A stretch of 64,000 nucleotides of DNA from Ceratobasidium sp. AG-K (Eukaryota; Basidiomycota; Agaricomycetes; Cantharellales; Ceratobasidiaceae), in contig JAWNGF010000003.1 in NCBI GenBank assembly GCA_037039685.1, forward strand, positions 3,508,571 to 3,572,570, written 5' to 3'. Shown here piece by piece: positions 30,749 to 43,087 of the stretch. The notes below the pieces were generated by a model. The model was not told the DNA's origin and ran no database searches. It saw only the letters and a list, made by a program, of their open reading frames with translations. Each line of letters opens with the position of its first letter. Positions within the stretch are counted from its first letter, which is position 1. The position numbers were made by a program, and so were the translations under genes.

Positions 30749-33700
30749 TTAAGAACCAATATGTATGAACGGCGCCCATCGCTCAATCGCCTTCACTCCC
30801 ACCTCCGCACGCAAATGAGCGACTGCCTGGTGCAACGCCCTTGCCGCCTTCGTATGGTCCATGCTCCCATCCTTTAGCAGTTCTTTATAGACTTTCTCCG
30901 CCACCGCCGGCCCATCCTTGTCCTTGATACTCCACATCGTGCCAATCACACTTGGGAAACCAGCCATCAGCATCCCCGCTGCGAGATGCACCGCCTCCTC
31001 TGGCATTTTCTTATCCCCTGTGGCAGTCTGGCAAGCAGACAGAAAGGCTAGCCCCTTGTCCTTGAACGATCGTTTAGTGAGCATTTCGAGCGTGAGACGA
31101 CCATCGTGGAGATGGAATGCGCTGTGCGTTGGATTGGCCGTGTCCTGACTACCGTGACATGCCATATGGACCCAGCTAAACTGGTCCATCGCATCCAGCA
31201 CCTGAGTGACGGTGGCCTCGTCATTTTTGAGCTCCCGAAAGCACTCGGGTTGAGCATTGCTCTTGATAATCGTCAGTTCATCGCTCACAAACGGTAACCT
31301 CTTGAGACCAGGGGTACGCTCTTGGCCGACAGCAAGGATTCCACGCTGAGTCCCGGATTCTGTCGACTGGCTTTCGAGCAATGCGCTGAGGGTTGGCGTG
31401 TATGAAGATATCGCAAGGTCAAACGTATTGGTTTGAGCTGTATCATAGGGCCCAGATGCATGAAGGGGGAGGAACGAAAGTAAGCCAGTTGTACACCACG
31501 TGAGATGAGGCAGCTGATCGATTGTTTTTTTGTGCTGCGAAAGGCGGTTAGGGAAGGGGAAGTTTAGAGCGCTGTACAGCATTTGGCGTACCGTATAGCC
31601 AAGGAACTCGAGGATGGGCTTTACTACACCCGACCACACAACTCTCATGGATTCTTCCAGCGCAATGCCGGACCTATTCTCTCTAACCATGTCACGGTAT
31701 CCTGCCAAAGAGACTAACCGCTGACGCGCAGCCATCGCCCTGCTTACCGAAAACTGTGATAAAGGAACGTGGCAAACGTCGCTGTTATCTGGACGAAGTA
31801 TTAGGGCATCACAACGGGACCTGTGAATGTTGATTACAGCGATCGGCTGAGACCGGGCAGCGCTCAACAGCTTGCTTGCTTTGGGCAACCGCAAAAAGTC
31901 TCCAAACCCGGGAATGGCGCGAGCCTGAGCTAAATACATGTCCCAGTCGAGACCTAGTTGGACGTGGTGGCCAGTATCTCCGTCGGCGGCGTTGAAATCA
32001 TTTTCGAGGAACGGTGCAGAGGGTGACCGGGATCCTGCGCAATCAAGGCTACGACCAATTTCCTTGAGCTTGTATGCGAGGTCCGGGTTGTGAGCGGAGA
32101 GTTGGTCAAAAGGTGTGCGCAGCTGAGCTATCTGACTCCAAATGATAGAGCGGCCCGCCTCAAGCCACTCAAGAGCGAGCTCATGGTTGCTGGTAGAGAT
32201 GGCATGGGATGCGGCCTCCATTGCAAGATCCCCCACTTCTTCTATTAGGCTGTAACGGCGGCCCAGAGTGGTGCCAACCCATATTAGCTGTGGGAGGATC
32301 TCCATAGCCAGTTGGTATGCAGGGTGGGGAGAAGTTTCTGTGTAGTGAGATACTAAGTTTGCCCACTTTCGACATGCATTGAACCTGTGAGATGGTGACC
32401 CAACGGAGGATTGCGCCGCATCTTTGAGGCACTTTATGGCAGACTCGAGATCTGAAGGCTTATCTGAATGGGCAAAACGGGTACTGTACGCGTGTCCCAG
32501 GAAATTGAGCATGGTTGGCTTGAAGGCGTGACCATCAAGCGTGAGTGAAACTGCCTGTGCTTCGAGATCGATCGCTTTGTCCAAGTCTGTCAGTTGGGGT
32601 GTATGCTCGAATCGAGTTCTGTATGAAACTGCAAGGTTGTTGAGTCTTCTCGGTTTGCCTGCATGATCATCGGTGGTAAGCAAAACTGCTTGTGAAGTGC
32701 ATTCAATGGCCTTGTTAGCATCCTCGAGGTCGCTTAGATGATGAAACCGGGACAAGTATGAATTCCCTAGGTTGCTGAGCATTCCCGGCTTGTCGATGTG
32801 AGAATCAGGAATGAGTGAAACGGCCTCCTCTCCGTACTCAATTGCCTTAGTCAAATCTGCTGGATCAGCCAGATGTCCAAACCGAATCAGATATGAGTTT
32901 GCTAGGTTATTAAGCCTCCCTGGTCGTTCGGGGTGGTCTTTAGGAGTTAGCCAAACTGCCTGTGCCCCACAATCGACTGCCTTCCTCAGGTCGAGCAGTT
33001 CGCCTAAATGTTGGAACCGGGTGCGGTACGAGACCCCAAGATTGTTGAGTTTGAACGGCTTGTCTGCATGATTATCGGGAGTAAGGACAACAGCCTGGGC
33101 TCCGTACTCGATGGCTTTGTTTAGATCAGCCAGTTCTCCACGGCGCCCGAAAAGAATCTGGTACGAGTTTCCAATACCGTTCAGTATGTCTGGTTTATTC
33201 GGATGACCATCAGGAGTCAGCGAAGCTGCTCGCGCTCCACACTCAATTGACTTGTTTAGGTCTAGTAGGTCGCCTAGGCGCTCGAATCGAGTACGGTACA
33301 AGATACCAAGGTTACCAAGTTGACCTGGTTTACTGGCGTGGCCGTTAGGAGTTAGTGAGACGGCGCATGTCCCACAGTCGACTGCTTTATTCAGGTCTGC
33401 TAGCTCGCTCAGACGCCCAAATCGAGACAGATATGAGTTTCCGAGATTGTTAAGCCTTCCCGATTTGCTTGCGTGACCGTCAGGGGTGAGAGAAACCGCC
33501 TGTACTCCGTATTCGATCGCCTTGTTTAGATCCGGCAGCTCGCCCAAGCGCCCAAATCGAGCTCGGTGCCAGATTCCAAGGTTATTAAGTCTCCCTGGTT
33601 TATCCGCGTGGTCATTTGGAGTGAGGGAAACTGATTCTGTTCCGCACTCAATAGCTTTGTTCAGGTCCGATACCTCGCCCATATGCGAAAAGCGTGCCCG

Positions 33701-34693
33701 GTATGAGCTTCCGAGGTTATTGAGGATGCTTAGCCTTTCTGTATGACCCTCAGGGATGAGGGAAACGGCTCGCACCCCGCACTCAATCGCCCTGTCAATA
33801 TCCGGTAGCTCGCCCAGTCGCCCAAACCGTGCCAGGTAAGAGTTCCCAAGGTTACTGAGTCTGTCTGGCTTGACCGAGTGACCATTGGGGGTGAGCGAGA
33901 CTGATTTTTTTCCGCATTCAATTGCCTGGTTTAGATCGAACATTTCTCCGAGGCGCAAAAACCGAATTCGGTGTGAGTTTCCTAGATTGTTGAGTCTGCC
34001 CGATTTATCCGTATCGTCATCAGGTGTAAGCGAAACCGCCCTTGCTCCGCAATCCATTGCCTTGTCCAGATCGGCGAGTTCGCCCAAACGTTCAAAACGA
34101 GTCACGTATGAACTTGCAAGGTTGCCCAACCGTGCTGGCTTGCCTGCGTGGCCATCGGGAGTAAGTAAAACAGCCTGTGCACCATAATCGATTGCCGTAT
34201 TCAGGTCTGGCAGCTTGCCCGAGCGCTCAAACCGGCTCAGGTACGCGCATCCAAGGTCATTAAATATCCCTGGCATGTCCATGTGGGAAGCGGTAGTCAG
34301 GCACATAGCCTCTTCCCAGTGACTTATGGCCTCGTTGATATCTTCAATGGCACCTGAGCGCTCAAACCGAGAATACGAGGCAGTTCCATGCGCTCTCAGT
34401 TCCTGGAATCGTTTGCCCTCAGACCTTAAGTTTTATAATTAACGTCAGCTCAAACATTACATCAGCACCCTCATGGGTACGTTTGAAGGCGTAGCATTAC
34501 ACGAACCTTACTTGTGATGTTCCTCCCAACGGATGTGAATCGAGGCGATCACCTGGTAGGATACTACCGCCATATACTCCTACATCTGTTTCCTGCGGAG
34601 AAATGCATGAGTCGCTGGTGGAGCCATTGGGGACTCCTCCCGTGTTTGCAATATTTGCTACTCCAATGCCGCATTCTCCTGAGGTATTCAAGC
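30749..34693 (-). CDS. TPR-CHAT protein D (caspase-like protease with TPR solenoid), start unresolved
   Basis: Exons 34507-34693 (upstream limit inferred), 31592-34424 and 30749-31534 encode at least 1268 residues. The first known exon is polar ('SDSCISPQETDVG') and joins in phase 2 across intron 34425-34506 (82 bp, GTTCGT...TTAAG) to 'SEGKRFQELRAHGTASYSRF'. About 15 TPR-like repeats, the linker and the CHAT domain follow, with 'VHMACHGSQ' and 'FLSACQTA'. The CHAT intron (31535-31591) is 57 bp, a multiple of three, and has no stop codon, so the unspliced transcript would also be in frame with 19 extra residues. The splice signals (ACG|GTACGC, CTAAC branch, TTTCGCAG) match the intron position in the paralogues. 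No disabling change is seen, so the gene looks functional. Confidence 0.88.
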
Positions 34694-34712
34694 CTGCGAT
34701 AGAAGCGCTCAA

Positions 34713-35087
34713 TTAGGGCGATTGTGCTTGGAGACGGACCAGAGCTCCGACCTTCAGGTCCATGGGGCATAGGTCTCTCTGCACCACTCGCAAAGCTGTC
34801 AGACAGGTGCGTCACCCCCCTGTGCTTCTGGGATCAGCTGCGCACCCCAAATACTTGAGATTTTGAAGCTCACTGCTTGGCATCATTCGCCTTTGAACTC
34901 CCTCCCACGGGAGATGGCACAGTAGAACTCATCCGATCTAGTGTCGATACCTGTATATATTGGTGTCGGAGCGAGGTGATCCAGGTTATCACAGTAGCCC
35001 AGCTTATGTGTGCGCAGCGCTTATTTGAGCGCCCTTCCAGCCAAGAGTGGTTTAGCTGAATGATGGCCGGATAAATTTTCCATGAAA
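34713..35087. other. Upstream region of gene D
   Basis: The first exon and promoter of D should lie here. An acceptor-like TATCGCAG at about 34694-34701 precedes the known exon. No other gene is supported. Confidence 0.35.
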
Positions 35088-35745
35088 TACACTGGGTGCC
35101 AAATTGACTGCACCACGTGACTGAAAGTCGAGTTTTGCGCTCTGGCCCTCGAAGAATGTGTCTGTAAGGCTTCAGGATATTACAGTGTGCATACATAGTC
35201 ACAATAAATGTCCGAGTACATTACCTAAGCGGGTTGCCTATCCCAAGATCCTAGAGTGCCAAAACTGCAGGAAGGTGATGGTGCAATAATTTTGGTCACG
35301 CATATAGGAGGGAGTGAATTAGTGCATATTGAGCTGAATCGCGGACGCAAAAACCGAGTGAAAATAGAATTATGTTTAGCATGGACTAGAGTTCATTTTG
35401 GCCAATTTCTGTAGGATTTAGTGCTGTTTTGGTGGAGATTTGGATAAGTCAGTCCTTGGAATCTGCAGGCTCACAGCACCCCAATCTTAAGAGATCACAT
35501 AGCATGACAATAATAGAAAATGTGCGAAGCAGTCTAAAGTACACAACTGTATTATTGGAGTTACGACTCGGTCATTCTGGAAGTAGTAAAGTGGCAACAA
35601 TTGCAAAACATCGGCATAGCGCTAACTTTCTGTTACTTGTAATGTACTTTCCCATAGCAATCACAACCTTTCAAGTTTGCGATATAATAGAGCATATGTC
35701 ATGCTACCCATATGCCAAGTTTCAGGTCATCTGGAATTCGAGTGG
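35088..35745 (+). repeat. Left arm of palindromic element 1
   Basis: 658 bp, inverted copy of 36507-35850 with almost no divergence. It contains CACGTGACTGA 25 bases from its outer end. Confidence 0.85.
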
Positions 35746-35849
35746 AGGAATGGTCCAACAATCATGATCATCTTTAGGCCTGAAGCACTCACCCATTAGT
35801 CACATGGACGTTAACCTGAGGTTATGGGTGTATTTGATGTCTTGTTTCC

Positions 35850-36507
35850 CCACTCGAATTCCAGATGACCTGAAACTTGGCATATGGGTAGCATGACATA
35901 TGCTCTATTATATCGCAAACTTGAAAGGTTGTGATTGCTATGGGAAAGTACATTACAAGTAACAGAAAGTTAGCGCTATGCCGATGTTTTGCAATTGTTG
36001 CCACTTTACTACTTCCAGAATGACCGAGTCGTAACTCCAATAATACAGTTGTGTACTTTAGACTGCTTCGCACATTTTCTATTATTGTCATGCTATGTGA
36101 TCTCTTAAGATTGGGGTGCTGTGAGCCTGCAGATTCCAAGGACTGACTTATCCAAATCTCCACCAAAACAGCACTAAATCCTACAGAAATTGGCCAAAAT
36201 GAACTCTAGTCCATGCTAAACATAATTCTATTTTCACTCGGTTTTTGCGTCCGCGATTCAGCTCAATATGCACTAATTCACTCCCTCCTATATGCGTGAC
36301 CAAAATTATTGCACCATCACCTTCCTGCAGTTTTGGCACTCTAGGATCTTGGGATAGGCAACCCGCTTAGGTAATGTACTCGGACATTTATTGTGACTAT
36401 GTATGCACACTGTAATATCCTGAAGCCTTACAGACACATTCTTCGAGGGCCAGAGCGCAAAACTCGACTTTCAGTCACGTGGTGCAGTCAATTTGGCGCC
36501 CAGTGTA
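35850..36507 (-). repeat. Right arm of palindromic element 1
   Basis: 658 bp, inverted copy of the left arm. Near-perfect identity over the whole length implies recent origin, ongoing gene conversion between arms, or both. Confidence 0.85.
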
Positions 36508-38039
36508 GGTCTAAATTTAGCGAGCCTGATAAGCTCAGTAAAAGTCTCCAAAAAGAAAGGTTGCTGTTTGAATTATTACGTGGTCGGTGATTATCACAGC
36601 GCGGTGGCCGGTCACTGAGGACTTCTCCCACATGTGCTAGTCCGTACCAACGGGGTCGCAATAGAGTCGTTCGACGTCAAGGACTCGCATGTCAGCCTGG
36701 GCGTGAGAATGGGAGTTATGGATCATGCGAAAGCGATTTTTTCTATGGGTTGAAACGCTCAAATTAAACAGCAAGGTTGTGTGAAAGGAGCGATAAAAAG
36801 TTTAGAAGTCTCCAACTCTCTAAGCTTACAGCCTACGTCCGCGCCGTTCTCTCTCCTTCCCGGGTTTCGACCGTACCCGCTCCGCACGTCCTCTGTTGCT
36901 CCCCTTGCACGACCCATAGGCTCCTGGCCCTCCGCCTGGCGGATAGTCCCTGTCCGACGCGCCTTCCCCTCCCTCCTTCTGTCACAGCTCACTCTTCCTA
37001 TTGTAAGGCCTTCGTCCTCGACTCCCGACCCTACTTTTCGATTGCATCCGACACTAGGAGCGAATCGGTACCCAATTGTGCCTTTACACTTTATCGAGGG
37101 TCGCGTGCGTACACGGTACCAACCCACGTGTTTCTTCCATGTCAACATAATGAGGGACGCCGTCGTGTAATTCCGCTGTCCAGTAACCCAACGTCATCGT
37201 TTTCGGACTGGTTTAAGGGTAGATTGAATCCTCGGGGCACGATTACCCGCGAATAGCCAAGAGGCACCTGGGAAGGGGTTAGCCATGGTTCAGATACATA
37301 AATAAACACTTTGACGTACGAACTAATGGCACACGGCAGGGAAAACTAACCAAGGTGCATCATCGTAGGCTTGTGCCCCCAGGTCGTCAAAAAACATGGA
37401 TGATCGTTCGTCCCCGATTTCGCTAGTTTTCCCCAATTCCTCGTAGTTGGTCGATTTATACGAGCTAATTTGTATCATGTAAAGGGAGTGAGGAGGACTC
37501 GGGTGGACTCGGACATGGTGTGGTTGTTGAGGTCAAGTTTGGGTGATCTACAATCAAGTCCAATTTGTTTAGCGCTAGCGGGTGACGATCCTGTTACCAC
37601 CACAGGGACTCCAAGTTCCAAGTTCCCTCGCCCCACTTTGCTAAAATGTCTGCAGCTTCCGAAATCAACAAGGTCGGTAACAAACTCGTCTAAATCCATA
37701 TGTATGGGAGTAAAATGTGGACACAATACGCAACCAAATGAAATCACCGACGTAGGTGGCGATGTCGGGCGAGGGTTGCTGCCCAAACATAAGACACTTG
37801 CCTCGCTGGATTGCTACTCGGGTCTGCTGGCGTCGAATCTCACTCCCGATAAGATTAGGTAAGTTTTCCCCTTTCTCAAATACCTACGCTCAACGTCTTT
37901 GTGGGTTAACCATGATGACGCAATCACTCGGATTAAATGAACTCCATCCAGGGACGCGACGGAATGGGTTCGTTACCTCAACGTACTCAGAGGAAGATCA
38001 AGGAATAGCAGGACATTTGGTCCTCGTATAACCTCCGAG
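36508..38039. other. Intergenic DNA; no confident gene
   Basis: Overlapping frames of up to 159 codons on the plus strand (36777-37256) and 129 codons on the minus strand (36759-37148) cover a GC- and pyrimidine-rich stretch. The products look compositionally random and no splice or start context favours any of them. Confidence 0.4.
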
Positions 38040-38360
38040 CGTGGATGCGACTTCGACTACACTACTCGCGCTTCGACCGTACCACTCATCCTCTAGTCCC
38101 AGCCAGGTCGCAGCCTACCTTTCACACGCATACCCAGGATAAATTTTGGGCTGGAATCAACTGGACGACGTCCCCCCCCCCCCCCGTGTCGCGATCTCGT
38201 CGGACGTCATGCTTCCTGTCGAGGAGCCGAGGCGTACCGGAAATTTTCGAAACAAATCGTTTCCACCCAAAAACGCCTCCTCCAAATCGTTTGCCCTGGT
38301 ACGCCAGGTGGCTCGTATTAGTTTGATCAATCATCCATTCGGACTCGACCGATAGCAAGG
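38040..38360 (+). pseudogene. Relic of the small serine/proline-rich gene, downstream of gene E
   Basis: One frame reads 'LPVEEPRRTGNFRNKSFPPK', matching 'LPVKASSREGERLRHKSLPP' of the intact gene at 28554-29484. Upstream, the DNA around 'CGCTTCGACCGTACCACTC' matches 'CGCTTCGATCGCGTCATTC' of the same gene in another frame. A run of 14 C at 38172-38185 lies at the break between frames. Its orientation and position relative to E mirror those of the intact gene relative to D. Confidence 0.6.
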
Positions 38361-39077
38361 AGTGGATGGCATCCCCCTGCACCACTCAGCCCAGACCTCT
38401 CAAACTCGTTCAGGAAGGAGTTTAATCGTCTTGCGGGCAACCGTCTCCAAAACTCTCCAAGAAGTTCACCCTAGGCGGTCGCGAGTCGCTCTCGAATAGA
38501 ATAGGACTGTAAGCCCAACAGCCATGGGGAAAAGTATGGAGGTGCTGGGTCGAGCTGGGATTAATTCTCAGGAGGGAGGTACTCGGTGGTTTACAGGAAT
38601 CGAGCATCGTATCGTGTCGCAATCTTTTACACACCGACTTTCCTTGCTACTTGCAGCCCGTTTTCGCTCCTCCAATCGACGTTATCTTGCCTAGCGCCTT
38701 CGAAATTTCCGGAAATTTGTATAAGCGCTGGTAAATGGCGAACAGAATTTTATTATACATCCGTCAGGATTATGGCTTATCATCCATAGCAACGTTTGGG
38801 GTTGCTATCCTCCGCCTAGTCGAGTACACCCCAACCAAACTTTCCTAGCGGGGGTCCAGAGATGCGCGTGACACATGACCGAAATACATCGGGGCAGTAG
38901 CGATTCCACCCCGGGCTCCTTTGCTCTTCTCCCGCAAAATCATTGATTCGCAGTTGGTGAAATAGGTTCAAGGTCCTGAAACCGACCGTCGATTGGTTAT
39001 AGAGCGGGGTGAAAAAACTTAAATGACAAACGTGTACGCGGTATTTCACATATAAGCCAATCAACTATTCAATTCAA
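38361..39077. other. 3' flank of gene E; no gene seen
   Basis: No coding frame with protein-like composition and no repeat ends recognised. Confidence 0.4.
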
Positions 39078-41953
39078 TCAAGCACCAATGTGGATGAACG
39101 GCGCCCATCGCGCAATCGCCTGTTCTCCCACCTTCTCACGTAAATGTGCAACCGCCTGGTGCAGGGCCCGGGCTGCCTTTGTATAATCCATCTCTCCGTC
39201 CTTGAGCAACTCCCCATACACTTTGTCGGTCACCAACGGGCTATCTTCGTCTGCAATGCCCCACAATGTGGTAATAACACTCGGGAAACCCGCCATCAGC
39301 ATTCCCGTTCCGAGATGTACTACTTCATCCAGCTTATTCTCGTCTGCTGTGACGGTCTGGCAGGCTGACAAAAACGCCAGCCCCTTGTTGGTAAACGATC
39401 GCTTCGTAATTGCCGCGAGTGTCAGGTCGCCATCATGTAGGTGGAAGGCACTTTGCATCGGGTCGTCGGAATTCTGACTGCCATGACAGGCCAGATGAAC
39501 CCAGTCAAACTGGTCCATCGCATCCAGCACTTGATCTACTGTTGCTTCTTCACCTTCCAATTGTAGGTAGAGGCCAGTTTGAGCATTTTTCTCAATCGTT
39601 GCCAGCACGTCTTTTGTACCAGGCAAACCGGGCGGGCTGAGTGTATGCTCTTGACCGATACCAAGAATCGAGCAATGAGTGCCCGGAGTCGTTTGCTGCC
39701 TCGCCAAAAGAGCGCCGAGGTTTGGTGCATACGACGATATTACGAGGTCAAATGCATTGGTTTGTGTTTGATCGTAACACCCCGCGGCGTGCAATGGGAG
39801 GAATGAGAGCGGGCCGGGCGTGCACCAAGTAATGTGGGGCAGCTGGTCAACCGGCAATTTTTGCTATATATGCGTCGTCAGAATGCATCAAAACCTGAGT
39901 AAACGTGCGTACGGTAATTCCAAGAAAGTCCAGTACGGGCTTCACAATGCTTAACCACAAGTGTTCCAGTGATTCCCCTAGTGGGTTGGGCTCGTCCTGG
40001 TGGAAATCGGGCTTTCGATTCCTCGACAAGGAGGCGATATGTTGACGTGCCGTAATGGCCTTTTCGAAATCAAAGTTCGGCAAGGGAACGTGAGAGATGA
40101 CGTCGCTTTTTGGCTGGAGTACGAGTGCATCGCAGCGGGACTTGTGGGTATTGATAATGACAACAGGGTGAGACTCGGCAACGCGCAATAGCTTGTTGGA
40201 CTTAGGAGCGCAAAGGAAGTCCTCGAACCCAGGAAGGAAACGAGTATGACACGAGAGTGCATCCAACTCAAGTGCTAACTGCATGGAACGGTTTACATCT
40301 TGATTTAGGTCCGTTATATTGTTTCCAGATACAGATGTTGAGGGTGATCGGGGGCGCGAATCCTCGAGCTCGCGAGAGACTGCCTTCAGCTTGCTAGCGA
40401 GGTCAGGATTCTGGACGACGAGCCCATCAAGTGGTAGGCGGAGGGGAACTATCTGGTTCCAGATGGTTGAGTGACCCTCCTCAAACCATTCAAGGGCAAG
40501 ATCAACTGCGCCGGTAGCAATAGCATGCGATACCGCCTCGGATGTAAGGTCAGCCACTTCTGGAAGGAGACCGTAACGCCGACTGAGAGGGATACCAACC
40601 CAGAGCACCTGCGGCAGCAACTGCATAGCCTGCTGGTACGCAAGGCGAGGAGAGTGCACTGAACCCGGGGAAGCTAGTCGTGCCCAAGTCCGACATGCTT
40701 CGAATCTTAGGTTCGGAGGCCCTGTAGGGAATTGGGCTGCAGTTTTGAAGGAGACTATTGCAGAATCCAAATCCGCAGAAACTTGTAAGCGATCGAATCG
40801 AGCGATGTACGAATGCCCAAGATTGGTGAGTAGTCTAGATTTGTCCGGGTGCCTGTCGGGGGTGAGTAATGCCGCCTCTGCCACAAATTCAATTGCCTTG
40901 TTCAAATCCAACAATTCTCCCAGGCGTTGGAATCGAGTTAGATGCGAGATCCAGAGATTGCCAAGCATCCTTGGCCTGTCTGCGTGGCCAAGAGGAATAA
41001 GTGAAAGTGCTTCTACTACGCATTCGTTGGCTTTGTGTAAATCCGAAAAATCCCCCAGACGTTCAAACCGAGTGCGGTGTGCGTCTCCAAGGTCGCTAAG
41101 TACCCGTGGCTTATTTGGATGGCCTTCAGGAACAAGAGATACGGCCGCTGTGATAAATTCGATTGCTTTGTTCAGATCTGACAGTTCCCCAAGGCGCTCG
41201 AACCGAACGCGATGTGAGGTTCCAAGATTATCGAGGACGCCTGGCTTGGCCGGGTGGCCGTCGGGAACAAGTCCAGCCAGCTCCGCTAGGTATTCAACTG
41301 CCTTGTTTAAATCTGATAATTCATCCAGGCGTTCAAATCGGGTGCGATACAAGTTTCCGAGGTTGTTGAGCCTTCCCAGCTTGTCTACGTTCCCGTCAGG
41401 GGTGAGTAAAACGGCCTTGACCGCATAATCAGTCGCCTTGTTGAGATCTGATAGTTCTCCAAGGCGCTCAAACCGAGTACGATGTAGGTTTCCGAGCTCA
41501 TGCAGGACGTTTGGCTTGTGCGAGTGGCTGTCTGGAGTGAGCTGAGCGGCTGCAACTACGTATTCAATTGCCTTGCTCAGATCTGATAGCTCCCCGAGAC
41601 TTTTGAATCGAACATGGTATGAAACTCCAATGTTGTTGAGCGTGCTTGGCTTGGCCAGGTCAGTATCGGGAGTAAGCAATAAGGCCTTTCCGATGAATTC
41701 GATGGCTTTGTTCAAGTTTGCTAGGTCGCCCAAGCGGTTGAAGCGATCTAGGAGTAGGTTTCCGAGTTCGTTGAGTAGCTGTGGTTTATTTTCCTGCGTA
41801 TCAGGGATGAGGAAAACGGAAATTGTTTTTTCTTCAATTGTTTTATCTAATTCTGAACAATTGGATCATGCCGAAGAGTTAGCATTTCCTGCCATACGAA
41901 CCACATATTTACCAACCTGCGTTCAGCATCGATCCTGCTATACCCGAGGCCAT
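39078..41953 (-). CDS. TPR-CHAT protein E, short form with 8 repeats
   Basis: Exons 41917-41953, 39913-41852 and 39078-39863 encode about 920 residues, the shortest of the readable copies. The proposed start is the ATG at 41953 ('MASGIAGSMLN'), spliced through intron 41853-41916 (CAG|GTTGGT, branch GCTAAC, TTCAG). About 8 TPR-like repeats follow, then the linker and the CHAT domain ('HPVVIINTHKSRCDALVLQ'). The last exon has 'VHLACHGSQN' and 'FLSACQTV'. The CHAT intron is 39864-39912 (49 bp, ACC|GTACGC...ATATAG). The N-terminal repeat motif seen in the other copies (RSGAIEDIN) is missing, so either repeats were lost from the front or the true 5' end differs. An alternative frame through the intron (about 41850-41993) is also open. 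The enzyme part looks intact. Confidence 0.82.
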
Positions 41954-43087
41954 GTTCCAGGTGAGCAAGGGCTTTCTCTACATAATCAGGTTTAATTCGT
42001 GCTCTTCGTTCTCAGTGTATGCCGGTGGGATATGGAACGCACCGTGGTAGGTCACTTGCCTTGGGACCTCCTTCTTGGGACTACGAAGGGTCTACTCAGA
42101 CTACTGTAACAGTACAGAACGCTGGGATTTGTTGCAAGGCGGGTAAATGAGCATAGATTTTGGATACGACAGTCCTAGTTTATGTATGCGTTGTACTATG
42201 CGGGCGCTTCTGTGACGCCCGATTGATCTGTGGGAAAACCTGCTTGACGGCACCAAAGTACCACGTGAGGGCCAATCAAATATCCTAGTTTGGAATCAAG
42301 TCTCGAAATATACTCTCTCCACGCACCCTGATCAGCGCAACTGCCCGTCCAAGCTGTGTGGATCTCCCGGTTAAGGCTCCGCTGGGATTAGCAAGTCCGC
42401 AGGGAATCTCGAAATGACTCGAAATGTGCCAGATCTGGGTCACTGATTGGCTCACGCAGCATGACAAGCTCTTGGCGAGACTACAAGAATTCGATCCTCT
42501 TGCTCGAATCGATAGAACAAGCGGGACCCTATCAATGGATACACGTACGGTACTCGGTGATACCTCTAGGCCGAGCAATACGTGGCCATGTGGCGGCCAT
42601 GTGGCGGCCTAGGGCTGCAAAGGTATTCACCAGAGCCAACCATACTATCACAATAAACTCGGAAAAACCTCCCAGTTAGTTCTAGGGCTTTATCCCTGCA
42701 CGATGGAATGGTTGGAGGGGCATATCGCGGTTGGAAATCCAGGCACGAGAGAATTAATTGATTGAGGAGAAGGATTGTTCCTATTGGCTTAGTCAGCAGC
42801 TGGCCCGGAAAATCCCGAAGACAAGGAGCCTCGGGATTAGTGTTGCGGGCGAGCCGAGATGAGGCGAGGCAAACTCGTCCGAAGCCGAGCTGGTTCAAAC
42901 TCAGCTGTGTTATGTAACCGAGGTCGACCCTGGCTCGCTGATTGGACCGGCAGTTGGTCAGCAAGCGGCGAGGCTCGGCGCCTATACCGGCTCAAGCTCA
43001 AATGTAGGTAGGAGCACGCAGAAACACTTTCAATAGAGTGTATAGTATATACATTTCACGTTGTCAATACATATCGAATGCAATCAA
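41954..43087. other. Intergenic DNA between gene E and the hAT remnant
   Basis: No supported gene. Around 42845-42895 there are several CGAG/GAGC repeats on both strands, which resemble the subterminal repeats of hAT elements and may mark one end of the neighbouring remnant, but I could not match them to a second end. Confidence 0.35.

Larger units (their letters stand above)
35088..36507. mobile_element. Palindromic (foldback) TA-flanked DNA element 1, 1420 bp
   Basis: Two arms of exactly 658 bp (35088-35745 and 35850-36507) are inverted copies of each other. The only difference noted is T against C in the terminal 'TACACTGGGYGCCAAATTGA'. A 104-bp unique spacer lies between. TA flanks both ends, which fits the target of Tc1/mariner-like elements. 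Open frames inside the arms are mirror images of one another and show no transposase features. It is most likely a non-autonomous foldback element mobilised by an unseen transposase. Confidence 0.85.

Noticed and set aside
35429..35767. 112-codon frame present in both arms of palindromic element 1
   Set aside because: It is the same sequence read in each inverted arm. It has no domain, start context or codon evidence, so identity reflects the palindrome and not protein conservation.
36777..37256. 159-codon plus-strand frame
   Set aside because: Pyrimidine-rich DNA is open in several frames on both strands. Composition is random-looking with no domain.
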